64,000 nucleotides of DNA from Natrinema saccharevitans (GCF_001953745.1 NZ_LWLN01000001.1:1364001-1428000), one strand, 5' to 3'; counted from the first letter of the stretch, positions 8,455 through 17,172 are shown. A program made the numbers and translations. The notes: a model not told the origin generated them from the sequence alone.

Positions 8455-8464
8455 GCTATATACC
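8455..8464 (+). promoter_or_regulatory. TATA-like element between the JAMM gene and ribL
   Basis: The gap reads GCTATATACC, the only AT-rich patch between the two genes. It is about 60 bases before the ribL ATG, so a transcript from it would carry a leader of roughly 30 bases, unlike most genes in this window. Confidence 0.4.
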
Positions 8465-8520
8465 GGACCGACGACGGGATCGACACGGAAACCACGCGCC
8501 GGATCGACCGCGAGGGCGAC

Positions 8521-8949
8521 ATGACCCGGACCGTCATCGCGCAGGGGACCTTCGACATCCTCCATCCCGGCCACGTCCACTATCTGGAGGAGGCCGCCGC
8601 GATGGGCGACGAACTGTACGTGATCGTCGCCCGCAAGGCGAACGTCGATCACAAGGAGAAGCCGATCTGTCCGGCGACCCAGCGCCGGGACGTGGTCGGC
8701 GCGCTCGCGGCCGTCGACGAGGCCCTGCTCGGCCACGAGGAGGACATCTTCGTTCCGATCGAGGAGATCGATCCGGACGTGATCGCGCTCGGCCACGACC
8801 AGCACCACGACGACGAGGCCATCGCGGCCGAACTCGAGCGACGGGGGATCGACTGCGAGGTCCGTCGCGCGAGCGGCCGCGAGACCGACGACGAGCAACT
8901 GCTCTCGACCCGGCTGATCATCGATCGGATCCTCGAGCGCCGCGGCTGA
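8521..8949 (+). CDS. ribL: Archaeal FAD synthase RibL
   Basis: A 142-residue single-domain nucleotidyltransferase of the cytidylyltransferase fold. [17 protein letters not shown] near the N-terminus is the HxGH-type nucleotide-binding motif, and [11 protein letters not shown] near the end is the ISSTxxR-like motif. Archaeal RibL transfers AMP from ATP (or CMP from CTP) to FMN to make FAD, replacing the bifunctional bacterial RibF. Size and motif order match the archaeal family. The upstream neighbour is the JAMM protease gene on the same strand; I know of no functional link. Confidence 0.88.
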   Translation: MTRTVIAQGTFDILHPGHVHYLEEAAAMGDELYVIVARKANVDHKEKPICPATQRRDVVGALAAVDEALLGHEEDIFVPIEEIDPDVIALGHDQHHDDEAIAAELERRGIDCEVRRASGRETDDEQLLSTRLIIDRILERRG

Positions 8950-8968
8950 GCGTGAGAGGGAAAAGCGG

Positions 8969-9124
8969 TCAGTTCTGGCGGATCACGGGCGGCGGCAGTC
9001 GCAGCGAATCGACCGTATGTCCCGTCTCGACGAAGTGTTCGATCGCCCTTTCAGACACTTCCTTTTCGGTGTAGCCGTCGGCGGTGCTGACCTGCCAGTC
9101 GCACTCGAGACAGTACTTACACAT
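8969..9124 (-). CDS. Small CxxC protein, function unknown
   Basis: A 51-residue protein starting MCKYCLECDWQVSTADGYTE, with CxxCxxC at the N-terminus and a His-containing helix VSERAIEHFVETGHTVDS. The three closely spaced cysteines plus C-terminal histidines could bind zinc, as in many haloarchaeal micro-proteins. The ATG at 9124 sits just before the cysteine cluster. It lies between ribL (convergent) and ilvD (same strand, upstream), about 100 bases after the ilvD stop, so it may be read through from ilvD. Confidence 0.65.
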   Translation of the reverse strand: MCKYCLECDWQVSTADGYTEKEVSERAIEHFVETGHTVDSLRLPPPVIRQN

Positions 9125-9228
9125 ACGCGGGTCTATTCGGTACTCTGTCGCAAGGGCGGGAAAGAACGGTGCAGGAAATCGAAGGGACCGGCCGCGCTGT
9201 CGAACGTGACGCGACTCGGCCGCGGTCG

Positions 9229-10956
9229 CTACTCGTCTTTGACGCCGGGGTTGGTCACGGCGCCGTTGGCCGCGGAGCCAAAGGCCTGGCCGTACTTCGC
9301 CAGCACGCCGCTGGTGTACTGGCGGTCGGGCTGCTCGCGGTCCGCGAGTCGTTGCTCGATCTCTTCGTCGGAGAGGTCGACGGAGAGTTCGAGGTCGTCG
9401 ATGTCGATGGTGATCGTGTCGCCGTCCTCGAGGGCGGCGATGGGGCCGCCGGCCGCGGCCTCGGGGGCGACGTGGCCGATGGAGAACCCGCGGGTCGCGC
9501 CGGAGAACCGCCCGTCGGTAAAGAGCGCGACGTCCTCGGCGTGGCCCTGGCCCGCAACGGCGCTCGTGACGCCGAGCATCTCGCGCATCCCGGGGCCGCC
9601 GCGGGGACCTTCGTTGCGGATGCCGATGACGTCGCCGGACTCGACGTTGCCCTCCTGGACGTAGGCCATCGCTTCCTCCTCGCGCTCGAAGATCCGGACG
9701 GGCCCCTCGTGGTGGAGGTGATCCTCGCCGGTGATCTTGATGACCGCGCCCTCGGGCGCGAGGTTGCCGGTGAGGATGCGGATGGCACCGCGCTCGTGGA
9801 TCGGATCGTCGACGGTGTGGAGGAAGTCGGCGTCGAGGTCCGAAATCGCGGGCGGATCGACCCGCTCTACGGCCTCGGCCATCGTCTCGCCGGTAACCGT
9901 CAGGGCGTCGCCATAGAGGAGGTCTGCCTCGAGCAGTTCGCGCAGGACGACGGGGACGCCGCCGACCTCGTGGAGGTCGTTCATCACGCGCTCGCCGCCG
10001 GGCTGGAGGTTGGCGATCTTCGGCGTGCGGGCGCTGATCTCGTTGAACGTCTCGATGTCTAAGTCGACGCCGGCCTCGGCGGCCATCGCCAGCAGGTGGA
10101 GGACGGCGTTGGTCGAGCCGCCGACGGCGACCTGTAGGGCGATCGCGTTCTCGAAGGACGCCTCGCTGAGGAAGTCGGAGGGTTTCCGCCCTGCCTCGAC
10201 GGCGTCGACGGCGATCTCGCCGGCCTCGCGGGCGACGTCGTAGCGGGACTCGTCCTCGGCGGGCGGGCTGGCGCTGCCAAGCGGCGCGAAGCCGATCGCT
10301 TCGGAGATCGAGGCCATCGTGTTCGCGGTGAACATGCCGCCACACGAGCCTGCGCCGGGACAGGCGTTGCGCTCCATCTCGTCGAGTTCGTCCGGGCTCA
10401 TCTCGCCGTCGGCGACGGCGCCGACGCCCTCGAAGAGGTTCTGAACGGTGACCTCCCGGCCCTCGTGTTCGCCGGGCATGATCGAGCCGCCGTAGAGAAA
10501 GACGGAGGGAAGATCGGTCCGGATCGCGGCCATCATCATCCCGGGCATGTTCTTGTCGCAACCGCCGACCGTGACCAGGCCGTCCATGCGCTCGCCGAAC
10601 GACACCAGTTCGACGGAGTCGGCGATCAACTCCCGCGAAATGAGTGAGGCCTTCATCCCCTCGGTCCCCATCGAGATGGCGTCCGAGATCGTGATCGTTC
10701 CGAACTCGATGGGCATCCCGCCCGTCTCGTCGATGCCCTCGAGGGCGGCGTCTGCGACGTCGTCCAGGTGGACGTTACACGGCGTGATGTCGGCCGCGGG
10801 ATTCGGAACGCCGATCATCGGCGCGCCGAAGTCCTCGTCGTCGAACCCCATCGCCCGGAACATCGCGCGGTGCGGGGCCTTGTCCGCGCCCTCGGTCACC
10901 TCGCGACTACGCAGTTCCTCGTCCTTGCCGTAGTCGAACTCGCTGTCGCTGCTCAT
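9229..10956 (-). CDS. ilvD: Dihydroxy-acid dehydratase
   Basis: A 575-residue enzyme that dehydrates 2,3-dihydroxy-isovalerate and 2,3-dihydroxy-3-methylvalerate to the 2-keto acids used for Val, Ile and Leu. Three conserved cysteines, Cys60 (TPCNVHLDD), Cys133 (GGCDKNMPG) and Cys205 ([12 protein letters not shown]), suggest a [2Fe-2S] cluster type. The C-terminal [16 protein letters not shown] is the conserved IlvD signature. An in-frame ATG exists five codons upstream (10971), but the TATA-like element at 10978-10986 lies about 26 bases from 10956, favouring the shorter form. It stands alone, apart from other ilv/leu genes; the related synthase gene is at 37034. Confidence 0.95.
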   Translation of the reverse strand: MSSDSEFDYGKDEELRSREVTEGADKAPHRAMFRAMGFDDEDFGAPMIGVPNPAADITPCNVHLDDVADAALEGIDETGGMPIEFGTITISDAISMGTEGMKASLISRELIADSVELVSFGERMDGLVTVGGCDKNMPGMMMAAIRTDLPSVFLYGGSIMPGEHEGREVTVQNLFEGVGAVADGEMSPDELDEMERNACPGAGSCGGMFTANTMASISEAIGFAPLGSASPPAEDESRYDVAREAGEIAVDAVEAGRKPSDFLSEASFENAIALQVAVGGSTNAVLHLLAMAAEAGVDLDIETFNEISARTPKIANLQPGGERVMNDLHEVGGVPVVLRELLEADLLYGDALTVTGETMAEAVERVDPPAISDLDADFLHTVDDPIHERGAIRILTGNLAPEGAVIKITGEDHLHHEGPVRIFEREEEAMAYVQEGNVESGDVIGIRNEGPRGGPGMREMLGVTSAVAGQGHAEDVALFTDGRFSGATRGFSIGHVAPEAAAGGPIAALEDGDTITIDIDDLELSVDLSDEEIEQRLADREQPDRQYTSGVLAKYGQAFGSAANGAVTNPGVKDE

Positions 10957-10977
10957 GGTCTCACGTCGCATCGAAAC

Positions 10978-10986
10978 GGTATAAGT
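10978..10986 (-). promoter_or_regulatory. TATA-like element for ilvD
   Basis: The minus strand reads ACTTATACC, centred about 26 bases from the ATG at 10956. This spacing predicts a leaderless ilvD mRNA and argues against the upstream ATG at 10971. Confidence 0.55.
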
Positions 10987-11088
10987 TACCCTTTCTCGGC
11001 CAATGGTTCGGAAACTCCGAAAAAGCCGAATACGTTCGCCCGCGGAGCGAACGGCGCGGATTCGGGACCGGAACACAGACTCGAGCGC

Positions 11089-11796
11089 TCAGAAGTACTC
11101 ACGCGTCGGCGACCGCCCCGGCAGGACGTACTCGAGGTAGCCGACCAGATACGTCAGGAACAGCCCCGCGTAGCCGACCCGTTCCTGTCGACGGGCCGAG
11201 GTCTCGACGGGGCAGGTCGGATCGTAGACGACCATCCCTTCGCGGCGCAGCCGCAGGGAGAGGTCGGTATCCTCGAGGAAACCCAGCGACTCGTCGAACC
11301 CCCCGACGGCCTCGAAGGCCGTCCGGCGCACGCTGCAGTTGGGGCCGGGCTGTTGGACGAACCCCAGCGGCCAGCAGGCCCGATACCACCAGTCCGAGAG
11401 CAGCCGAAAGCACAGCCGGTGGTGCGGGTCGTCCTCGAGCGGCCGGAGCGGCCCGCCGACGCCGACCACCTCGGGCGTGAGGTACTGCCGGCAGTGACGG
11501 CGGACCCAGTCGGGCGGGACGACGGTGTCGGCGTCGGTAAACAGCAGGACGTCACCGTCGGCCGCGTTCGCGCCCAGGTTCCGTGCCGGTCCCGGTCCGG
11601 CCCCTCGGCCGTCCACGAGTACCCGATCGACGGCCGGGTGCGCGCGGGCCGCGGCCACCGTCGGCTCCCCGTTGGCCGCGACGAGCACCTCGAGCCGGCC
11701 GTCGTAGCGCTGGCCCGCCAGCGAGTCGAGGCTCCGCTCGAGCCGGTCGGCCTCGTTGCGGGCCGGCACGATCACCGAGGCGTCGGGGTTCGCCAT
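11089..11796 (-). CDS. Family 2 glycosyltransferase
   Basis: A 235-residue GT-A fold protein. ASVIVPARNEADRLERSLDSL opens the nucleotide-sugar binding domain, FTDADT (about 87-92) is the metal-binding DxD, and GFLEDTDLSLRLRREG supplies the acceptor-side ED motif. A hydrophobic C-terminal segment (YAGLFLTYLVGYLEYVL) probably anchors it to the membrane. The sugar donor and acceptor cannot be read from sequence; a lipid or polysaccharide acceptor is typical. It is 133 bases downstream of ilvD in reverse order and divergent from beta-RFAP synthase, so it is probably its own unit. Confidence 0.85.
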   Translation of the reverse strand: MANPDASVIVPARNEADRLERSLDSLAGQRYDGRLEVLVAANGEPTVAAARAHPAVDRVLVDGRGAGPGPARNLGANAADGDVLLFTDADTVVPPDWVRRHCRQYLTPEVVGVGGPLRPLEDDPHHRLCFRLLSDWWYRACWPLGFVQQPGPNCSVRRTAFEAVGGFDESLGFLEDTDLSLRLRREGMVVYDPTCPVETSARRQERVGYAGLFLTYLVGYLEYVLPGRSPTREYF

Positions 11797-11942
11797 CGTG
11801 GAAGCGTGTCCGCGGAACCGGTAAAACGTCTGCGTCCCGTCGATCGAACTCCGGCCCGGCGGGCGCGACTGCCCGAGTCGTCGTCAGTCATTGTCACCGT
11901 CGAAACCCCCTTCCCGGGGAGGTTCGTAGCGGGCCCACGATC

Positions 11943-12929
11943 ATGCCGAACGCGACCGTCAGCACCGGAGCGCGACTCCACGTCGGTTTTCAGAACCTGT
12001 CGCTCGCCCGCGAGCGGCTCTACGGCGGCATCGGCGTCGGGCTCGCGGAGCCGCGGGCGACCGTCACCGCCGAACCCGCCGACGGCGTCGTGACCGGCGA
12101 CCCGCTCGTCGCGGAGTACGCCCGCCGCGCCGTCGACGTGCTGGATCTCCCCGGCGTCGCGGTCGCCCTCGAGGAGCGGTTGCCGCGCCACGTCGGCCTC
12201 GGGAGCGGTACCCAGCTCGCGCTGGCGGTGCTGACGGCGACCGCGCGGGCCCACGGACTCGAGCCGCGGATCCGCGAGAACGCGCCCGCGATGGGGCGGG
12301 GCGGACGCAGCGGCGTCGGCGTCGCGACCTTCGAAGCCGGCGGGTTCGTCGTCGACGCCGGCCATCCGACGAACCGCTTTACCACGGAGCCGCCGGCGGA
12401 AGGCAACTGGACGGTCCCGCCGGTCGTCGCCCGTCACGACCTGCCCGCAGACTGGCGATTTCTGGTCGTCGTCCCCGACGCCGAGCCCGGCCGCAGCGGC
12501 GACGACGAGGACGCGAGTATGCGCGCGGTCGTCGAGCGGGCCGACCCCGCGATCGCCGACGAGATCGCCGGCGTCGTCACCCGGAAACTGCTGCCCGCCG
12601 CGGCCGGGGGCAGCCTCGAGCCCTTCGGCGAGGCAGTCGCCGAGATCGGCCGCAAGAACGGGGCCTGGTACGCCGACGCACAGGGCGGGGTCTTCCGGCC
12701 GCCCGCTGGCGAACTCGTCGAGGCGCTCGAGGACTGTCCGGTCCTCTCGGGCGTCGGCCAGTCGTCGTGGGGACCGGTCGTCTACGGCCTGACCGATACC
12801 CGCCACGCCGAGGAGGCCGCGGCCGCGGCTCGGGACGCGCTCGCGGAGCGCGGGCTCGAGGGTCGAGTGATCCTCGCCGAAGCGGCCGAGAGCGGGGCTC
12901 GAATCGAGACGGGTATCGATCGCCGATAG
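11943..12929 (+). CDS. Beta-ribofuranosylaminobenzene 5'-phosphate synthase family protein
   Basis: A 328-residue GHMP-kinase-fold protein of the beta-RFAP synthase family, which joins 4-aminobenzoate or 4-hydroxybenzoate to PRPP with loss of CO2 and PPi in the first committed step of methanopterin synthesis. The glycine-rich GHMP motif is seen as PRHVGLGSGTQLALAV (about 81-96), and RENAPAMGRGGRSGVGVATF is family-typical. Haloarchaea do not make methane, and what pterin or folate-like product is formed here is not settled. ATG 11943 is used; the frame is open far upstream, opposite the glycosyltransferase, but that part is low-complexity Arg/Pro. Confidence 0.87.
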   Translation: MPNATVSTGARLHVGFQNLSLARERLYGGIGVGLAEPRATVTAEPADGVVTGDPLVAEYARRAVDVLDLPGVAVALEERLPRHVGLGSGTQLALAVLTATARAHGLEPRIRENAPAMGRGGRSGVGVATFEAGGFVVDAGHPTNRFTTEPPAEGNWTVPPVVARHDLPADWRFLVVVPDAEPGRSGDDEDASMRAVVERADPAIADEIAGVVTRKLLPAAAGGSLEPFGEAVAEIGRKNGAWYADAQGGVFRPPAGELVEALEDCPVLSGVGQSSWGPVVYGLTDTRHAEEAAAAARDALAERGLEGRVILAEAAESGARIETGIDRR

Positions 12930-12950
12930 TGAGAGAGAGAGAACGAAAGC

Positions 12951-12967
12951 GCGGCGCGTAGCGCCGC
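12951..12967. repeat. Perfect 7-bp hairpin with GTA loop downstream of the beta-RFAP synthase gene
   Basis: GCGGCGC, loop GTA, GCGCCGC. It begins 21 bases after the beta-RFAP synthase stop codon. It could serve as a transcript 3'-end structure, but there is no T-tract. Its stem length and GTA loop match the hairpin inside the polX coding strand (30841-30857). Confidence 0.6.
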
Positions 12968-13106
12968 GGTAAGACGAGCGGACCGACGGGACCCAGCGCA
13001 TGACTGTTGTCGGTCGCTGTCGATCGACTATCCCATCAAGTTACGAAGAAGCTATTGACTAACTCACGCCACAAATATAATATTGATCGAATGGGGAGTG
13101 AAGTAT

Positions 13107-13565
13107 ATGCCCACCCGACGACCTATCCTATCAACTGTGGTATCAACCACAGTAGCCGGCCTTTCTGGATGTATCTCATCAATTTATTCTAGTAGCCAGT
13201 CCGTTCTCAGTTGTATTGAGATAGCTAGTGCAGATACCCAGTCTCATACTATTCATGTGCGTGTTGATTACGAAAACGAAGAAATATTTTCTAATTCATA
13301 CGACATCGAGAATCGCAATGAATCAGGACCACTCCAGCATCAATGGATCGATCAAGATTGGCCGGATGAGCCGGGACATTTCCGCGTTCACATGCGTATG
13401 GACGGCGATTCAGAGGGGACGACGGTTGACTCTAAAGAAGTATCCGACGAATATGCCCTCCAAGTCGCCTATTGGATTGGGAGGGACGGCTCAGGAATAC
13501 CGTACTGGGAAACAATTGACTCCGAGAGCTATGAAGAAGATCGTAAAGAATCAATTATAATATGA
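13107..13565 (+). CDS. Putative Tat-exported lipoprotein in AT-rich DNA
   Basis: A 152-residue protein. The N-terminus MPTRRPILSTVVSTTVAGLS followed by GC is a lipoprotein signal: twin arginines, a short hydrophobic stretch and an LSGC lipobox, fitting a Tat-exported haloarchaeal lipoprotein anchored outside the membrane. The mature part has beta-rich segments (SHTIHVRVDYENEEIFSNSY, then PGHFRVHMRMDG) seen in many haloarchaeal secreted proteins of unknown function. ATG 13107 is chosen because it places the signal at the N-terminus. Base composition is strikingly AT-rich with unusual codons compared with both neighbours, suggesting recent acquisition. Confidence 0.7.
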   Translation: MPTRRPILSTVVSTTVAGLSGCISSIYSSSQSVLSCIEIASADTQSHTIHVRVDYENEEIFSNSYDIENRNESGPLQHQWIDQDWPDEPGHFRVHMRMDGDSEGTTVDSKEVSDEYALQVAYWIGRDGSGIPYWETIDSESYEEDRKESIII

Positions 13566-13754
13566 TTCTAGATCTTATGTCGATGGTGTAGACGATTTCG
13601 TGCTGGTGGTCGAATATCCTGAGGCATTCGGCGGACTCGACCAGTTCCGGTAGCGGACTCTGTCGACCTTTTGCCGGGCGACCGAGCGACGCGAGGGAGC
13701 GGAGCGCAAACGGTCGGCCGCAATCGGTAAACGGACGCGAGCAAACGACCCCGT

Positions 13755-14591
13755 ATGGAACGGATGCCGCTCGGCGTCTCACGGCTCGATCGGATGATCG
13801 GCGGCGGCGCGCCGGCCGGCAGCGTCGTCCTGCTGGCCGGAGAGTCCGGTGCCGGCGCACAGGAGTTCTGCTACACCAGCGCCGTAATGAACGGGCTCGT
13901 CGAGGCCGACCCCGATCTCTTCGACCTCTACTACGGCGACCTCGAGCCGGACGTAACCCTCCCCGAGGCCATCCACTACGTCTCCTTTACCGACGAACCG
14001 AACGCCGTCGTCGACGAGATGGCGTTCGTCATGGACGACGACCTCGTCGACGCGGGGATGGACGACGTCCGGTTCGTCGAACTCGCCGAGGAGTACTTCC
14101 AGCTGACGCCGGTGCCAACCGACTGGTACGCCGACGGGATGGCCGACATCACCGAACTCGGCAGCCACAACGAGCGCACCGACGTCCTCGAGGCGCTCGG
14201 CGAGTACCTGACCGATCACGCGACGGACAACCTCGTCGTGATCGACTCGATCACCGATCTGGTGGCGGCGGCCGACGACCGGCTGGGCTGGTCGGACCTG
14301 ACCGTCCTGCTGAAGGGACTCAAACGCGCCTCGCATCGCTGGGGCGGGGTCATCCTCCTGCTGGTCAACTCGGAACTGCTCGGGTCGACGGAACTCGGCC
14401 GGCTCAAGGAGGCCACAGACGGCACGCTGTTGTTCGAGTGGGAAAGCGGCGGCTCCGAGCGCGCCCGGACCCTCGTCGTCGAGCAGTTCCGGGGCGTCCT
14501 CTCCCGGCTCGAGGACGAGGACATCGTCCGCTTCGAGACGGAGATCCACGACGGCGGCTTCGACATCAGCAACGTCCGCAAGATCAGGTGA
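13755..14591 (+). CDS. RecA/KaiC-superfamily protein with degenerate Walker A ('HTR-like')
   Basis: A 278-residue single RecA-fold domain. LGVSRLDRMIGGGAPAGSVV matches the start of KaiC/RadA-type domains and VVIDSITDLVAAADDRLGWS matches Walker B. The P-loop, however, reads GESGAGAQEF: the GK[ST] lysine and serine/threonine are replaced by Gln-Glu, so ATP hydrolysis is doubtful. Similar proteins are annotated in haloarchaea as HTR-like or KaiC-like, without known function. A sensory or regulatory scaffold role is inference. ATG 13755 has a CGGTAAACGG element about 26 bases upstream. It is followed 66 bases later by the coiled-coil zinc-ribbon gene, which has its own TATA-like signal. Confidence 0.8.
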   Translation: MERMPLGVSRLDRMIGGGAPAGSVVLLAGESGAGAQEFCYTSAVMNGLVEADPDLFDLYYGDLEPDVTLPEAIHYVSFTDEPNAVVDEMAFVMDDDLVDAGMDDVRFVELAEEYFQLTPVPTDWYADGMADITELGSHNERTDVLEALGEYLTDHATDNLVVIDSITDLVAAADDRLGWSDLTVLLKGLKRASHRWGGVILLLVNSELLGSTELGRLKEATDGTLLFEWESGGSERARTLVVEQFRGVLSRLEDEDIVRFETEIHDGGFDISNVRKIR

Positions 14592-14657
14592 GGCGGCGCG
14601 GCTCACCCCTCGAGTTCGGACCAATCCTTATACGCCCGATATCCCAAATACGGATAG

Positions 14658-15542
14658 ATGTCCAGCCGGAACCACGACGACCGCGCCGTCTCCTTTGCCG
14701 TCCCCGACGAGGCCGACGAGTGGCTGGCCGACGAAGCCGCCCGGCGCGGCGAGAGCCGCGACGAGATCTGTCGGCGGCTGGTGACCGCCGCGGCCGCGGT
14801 CGCGACCGACGACGACCTCGAACTGGCCGACCGCGACGAACTCGCCGCCGTCCGCGGGCAGCTCGCGACCCACCGCGAGGAGTTCGAGGCCCACCTCGAC
14901 GACGTCCGCGAGCGAGTCATCCAGGTCAAACGCGAGGCCGACGCCAAGGCCCCGGCCGATCACGACCACGCCGGCTACCCGACGGACGGCGACCTCGCGG
15001 CCGTCCGGGCGGACCTCGAGACGCTCGGGGAGACCGTCGACCGCGGCTTCGAGAACTTCGAGACCGTCCTCGAGGACCTCCTCGGGGACGTCGACGACCT
15101 AGCTGAGCGGTCGACTCTGCTGGCCGCGGCGGTGGTCGACCTCCGGGAGCGCGACGACGACCGAGCCGACCGACGCCGTCGCCGAGCTGTGACCGACGAC
15201 CTCAAACTGGCGGCCAACCGACTGGGCGTGCGCGCGGCGACCTGCGAGGACTGCGGCTCGAGCGTCGATATCGCGTTGCTGACCGCCCCGGAGTGTCCCC
15301 ACTGTGGGAACGCCGTCACCGACGTCGCCGAGCGGGCGTCGATCTTCGGCTCGCATCGGCTCCTGACCGGCGACCCGCCGGCGCTCGAGGGCTCGTCCGC
15401 GGAGTCGGGCGGACCTGATTCGGACGCGCTACGCGGGATCGCCGACGAAGACGCGAAGTCAACGGTCGAACTGACCGACTCGAGGGCGGAGACGTTCGAC
15501 GACGACAGCGATTCCGACACCGGCGGTGAGTCCGATGACTGA
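14658..15542 (+). CDS. RHH/CopG-like, coiled-coil, zinc-ribbon protein
   Basis: A 294-residue protein. Residues about 8-50 look like a ribbon-helix-helix or CopG-type segment (VSFAVPDEADEWLADEAARR, then GESRDEICRRLV). About 55-175 is a long charged helical region likely to form a coiled coil. About 195-230 is a zinc ribbon with two CxxC pairs (CEDCGSS, CPHCGNA). The tail is very acidic and probably disordered. I know no characterised homologue; a DNA- or RNA-associated scaffold is a guess from the parts. CCTTATACGC lies about 28 bases before the ATG, so transcription can start here. The next gene's ATG lies inside its last codons. Confidence 0.75.
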   Translation: MSSRNHDDRAVSFAVPDEADEWLADEAARRGESRDEICRRLVTAAAAVATDDDLELADRDELAAVRGQLATHREEFEAHLDDVRERVIQVKREADAKAPADHDHAGYPTDGDLAAVRADLETLGETVDRGFENFETVLEDLLGDVDDLAERSTLLAAAVVDLRERDDDRADRRRRRAVTDDLKLAANRLGVRAATCEDCGSSVDIALLTAPECPHCGNAVTDVAERASIFGSHRLLTGDPPALEGSSAESGGPDSDALRGIADEDAKSTVELTDSRAETFDDDSDSDTGGESDD

Positions 15543-15966
15543 CGATACCCGAGGCGATGACGACGAGATCGAGTTCGAAGAGGCCGACGGTCCCGAATCG
15601 GACGACAGCGCCGACCCCCTCGGTGACCTCGCCTCGGCCGTCGCGGAGTCGGCCGGCGACGAACCGGACGCGGAGACGGCCGCGTTCGACGACCTGTTCG
15701 ATCGACAGGACACCGCCGAGATCGACGCCGACCGGCTCTGGGCGGAACTCGAGGGCGACGACCTGCCGGCGTCGACGGACGCCAGCGAGGTCCGCGAGGT
15801 CGACAAGCGAGCCTACTGTCAGGGCTGTGACTACCTCGCCGAGCCGCCCGACGTCGCCTGCACCCACGCCGACGCCGAGATTCTGGCGGTGCCGACGATC
15901 GAAACGGTGCGGGTCGCGGACTGTCCGTTCGTCCTCGCGGACGAGGCCGACGACCGGGAGCGGTGA
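15535..15966 (+). CDS. Acidic protein with C-terminal Cys/His metal site, coupled to upstream gene
   Basis: A 143-residue protein: an acidic, disordered N-terminal half (MTDDTRGDDDEIEFEEADG) and a C-terminal domain with cysteines in YCQGCDYLAEPPDVACTHAD and a later DCPFV, compatible with one zinc ion. No characterised family is recognised. Its ATG overlaps the end of the preceding gene by eight bases (stop at 15540-15542), a classic sign of translational coupling, so the two products probably act together. Codon use is normal for the region. TFS follows after 48 bases. Confidence 0.75.
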   Translation: MTDDTRGDDDEIEFEEADGPESDDSADPLGDLASAVAESAGDEPDAETAAFDDLFDRQDTAEIDADRLWAELEGDDLPASTDASEVREVDKRAYCQGCDYLAEPPDVACTHADAEILAVPTIETVRVADCPFVLADEADDRER

Positions 15967-16014
15967 CTCGCCGATCTCGAGTGTTTTTGCCGCTCGGGCA
16001 CGTACCGGTCGGGT

Positions 16015-16344
16015 ATGCAATTTTGCGACGACTGCGGCTCGATGATGAAAGCGCAGGGCGATCGCATGGTCTGTACGAACGACGACTGCGGGGCCTCGAG
16101 CGAGCGCGACCGCGAGCAGGAAGACGCCTTCGTCACGACGGAGTCCCAGACCGACGACGACGTGATCGAGTCCGACGAGAACGCCAACTTCGAGGGGAAG
16201 CCGAAGGCGAACGACGTGATCTGTGACGAGTGTGGTGCCGAGGAGGCGTGGTACACGCTCAAACAGACCGCGTCGGCCGACGAGCCGCCGACGCGGTTTT
16301 TCAAGTGTACCGAGTGCGGGAATCGGTGGCGGGAGTACAACTGA
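16015..16344 (+). CDS. Transcription factor S (TFS), transcript-cleavage factor
   Basis: A 109-residue archaeal homologue of TFIIS/RPB9. It binds RNA polymerase and stimulates cleavage of backtracked transcripts. The N-terminal zinc ribbon reads MQFCDDCGSMM, then CTNDDCG; the C-terminal ribbon reads ICDECGAEEAWY, then FFKCTECGNRW. The catalytic acidic hairpin is in the loop SADEPPTRFF, where the DE pair is the active dipeptide of TFIIS-type factors. Length and layout match archaeal TFS closely. A GTGTTTTTGCC element about 28 bases before the ATG suggests independent, leaderless expression. Confidence 0.94.
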   Translation: MQFCDDCGSMMKAQGDRMVCTNDDCGASSERDREQEDAFVTTESQTDDDVIESDENANFEGKPKANDVICDECGAEEAWYTLKQTASADEPPTRFFKCTECGNRWREYN

Positions 16345-16440
16345 CTACGCTGCCGGGTCCGTTCGACGTTTCCAGCCGGATCGTTGTGACAATAGACACC
16401 AATGGGCAAGGAATAAGCACCGGTTCCCCGTAGCGGGCGT

Positions 16441-17172
16441 ATGGACGCGCTCGAGCGGCCGACGTTCGACTCCGAGGCCAGCCGGCGTCTCTACGAGTAC
16501 GTCGAGCGACACGGGACCGTCGAACGGCACAAACTGCGCGAGATCGTCACCCTCCCGGCCGAGGAGTTCCAGACCCGCCTCGAGAAGCTGAAGACGGACG
16601 GCTATCTCGCAGAGGACGGCGGGACCCTCCGGCTCGCGCTCGAGTTCGGGGCCGTCGAGAAACACGCGCTGGACGAGTTCACCGTCACCGTCCGACCCGC
16701 CAGACAGGACGACTTCGACGGGCTCGTCGAGACGATCAGGGACGTCACGGCCGAGGAGACCTACGTCGTCGCCGAGACGGTCGCCGAGCAACTGCTCTAC
16801 GACGACACCGTCACCAGACACAACGCGGTCGAGACCCGCCAGTTCTTCGTCGCGACCGTCGACGGCGACGTGGTCGGCTGGACCCACCTCGACCTCCGTC
16901 GGGTCGAACCGGTCCGGGAGGTCGCCCAGCAGACCGTCGGCGTCCGCGAGGCCTACCGGGGTCACGGGATCGGGAGTACGCTCCTGCAACGCGGGATCGA
17001 GTGGGCCGAGGCCAACGGCTACCGGAAGCTCTACAACAGCGTTCCCGTGGTCAACGACACCGCGCTCGAGTTCCTGACCGTCCACGGCTGGGACACCGAG
17101 GCGATCCGCAAGGACCACTACACGATCGACGGCGAGTACGTCGACGAGGTGATGATGGCCTACGAGCTGTAG
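16441..17172 (+). CDS. Winged-helix/GNAT N-acetyltransferase fusion
   Basis: A 243-residue protein: an N-terminal winged helix (about 1-75, SRRLYEYVERHGTVERHKLR) fused to a full GNAT domain (about 80-243). The acetyl-CoA binding motif is QQTVGVREAYRGHGIGSTLL (motif A, R/Q-x-x-G-x-G/A), and the late NDTALEFLTVHGWDTEA is the usual GNAT motif B. Substrate unknown; the HTH may sense a nucleic acid or may simply be a structural wing. The gene at 1-295 is a clear paralog. An AAGGAATAAGC element about 27 bases upstream supports ATG 16441. Confidence 0.85.
   Translation: MDALERPTFDSEASRRLYEYVERHGTVERHKLREIVTLPAEEFQTRLEKLKTDGYLAEDGGTLRLALEFGAVEKHALDEFTVTVRPARQDDFDGLVETIRDVTAEETYVVAETVAEQLLYDDTVTRHNAVETRQFFVATVDGDVVGWTHLDLRRVEPVREVAQQTVGVREAYRGHGIGSTLLQRGIEWAEANGYRKLYNSVPVVNDTALEFLTVHGWDTEAIRKDHYTIDGEYVDEVMMAYEL

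Noticed and set aside
10990-11060. GTTCGC...GCGAAC inverted repeat between ilvD and the glycosyltransferase
   Set aside because: The stem is six to seven bases with a seven-base loop, weaker than the perfect three-base-loop hairpins elsewhere; chance is a sufficient explanation at this GC content.
12929-12943. GA dinucleotide tract
   Set aside because: Only about seven units, directly after a stop codon; no sign of function and common by chance.
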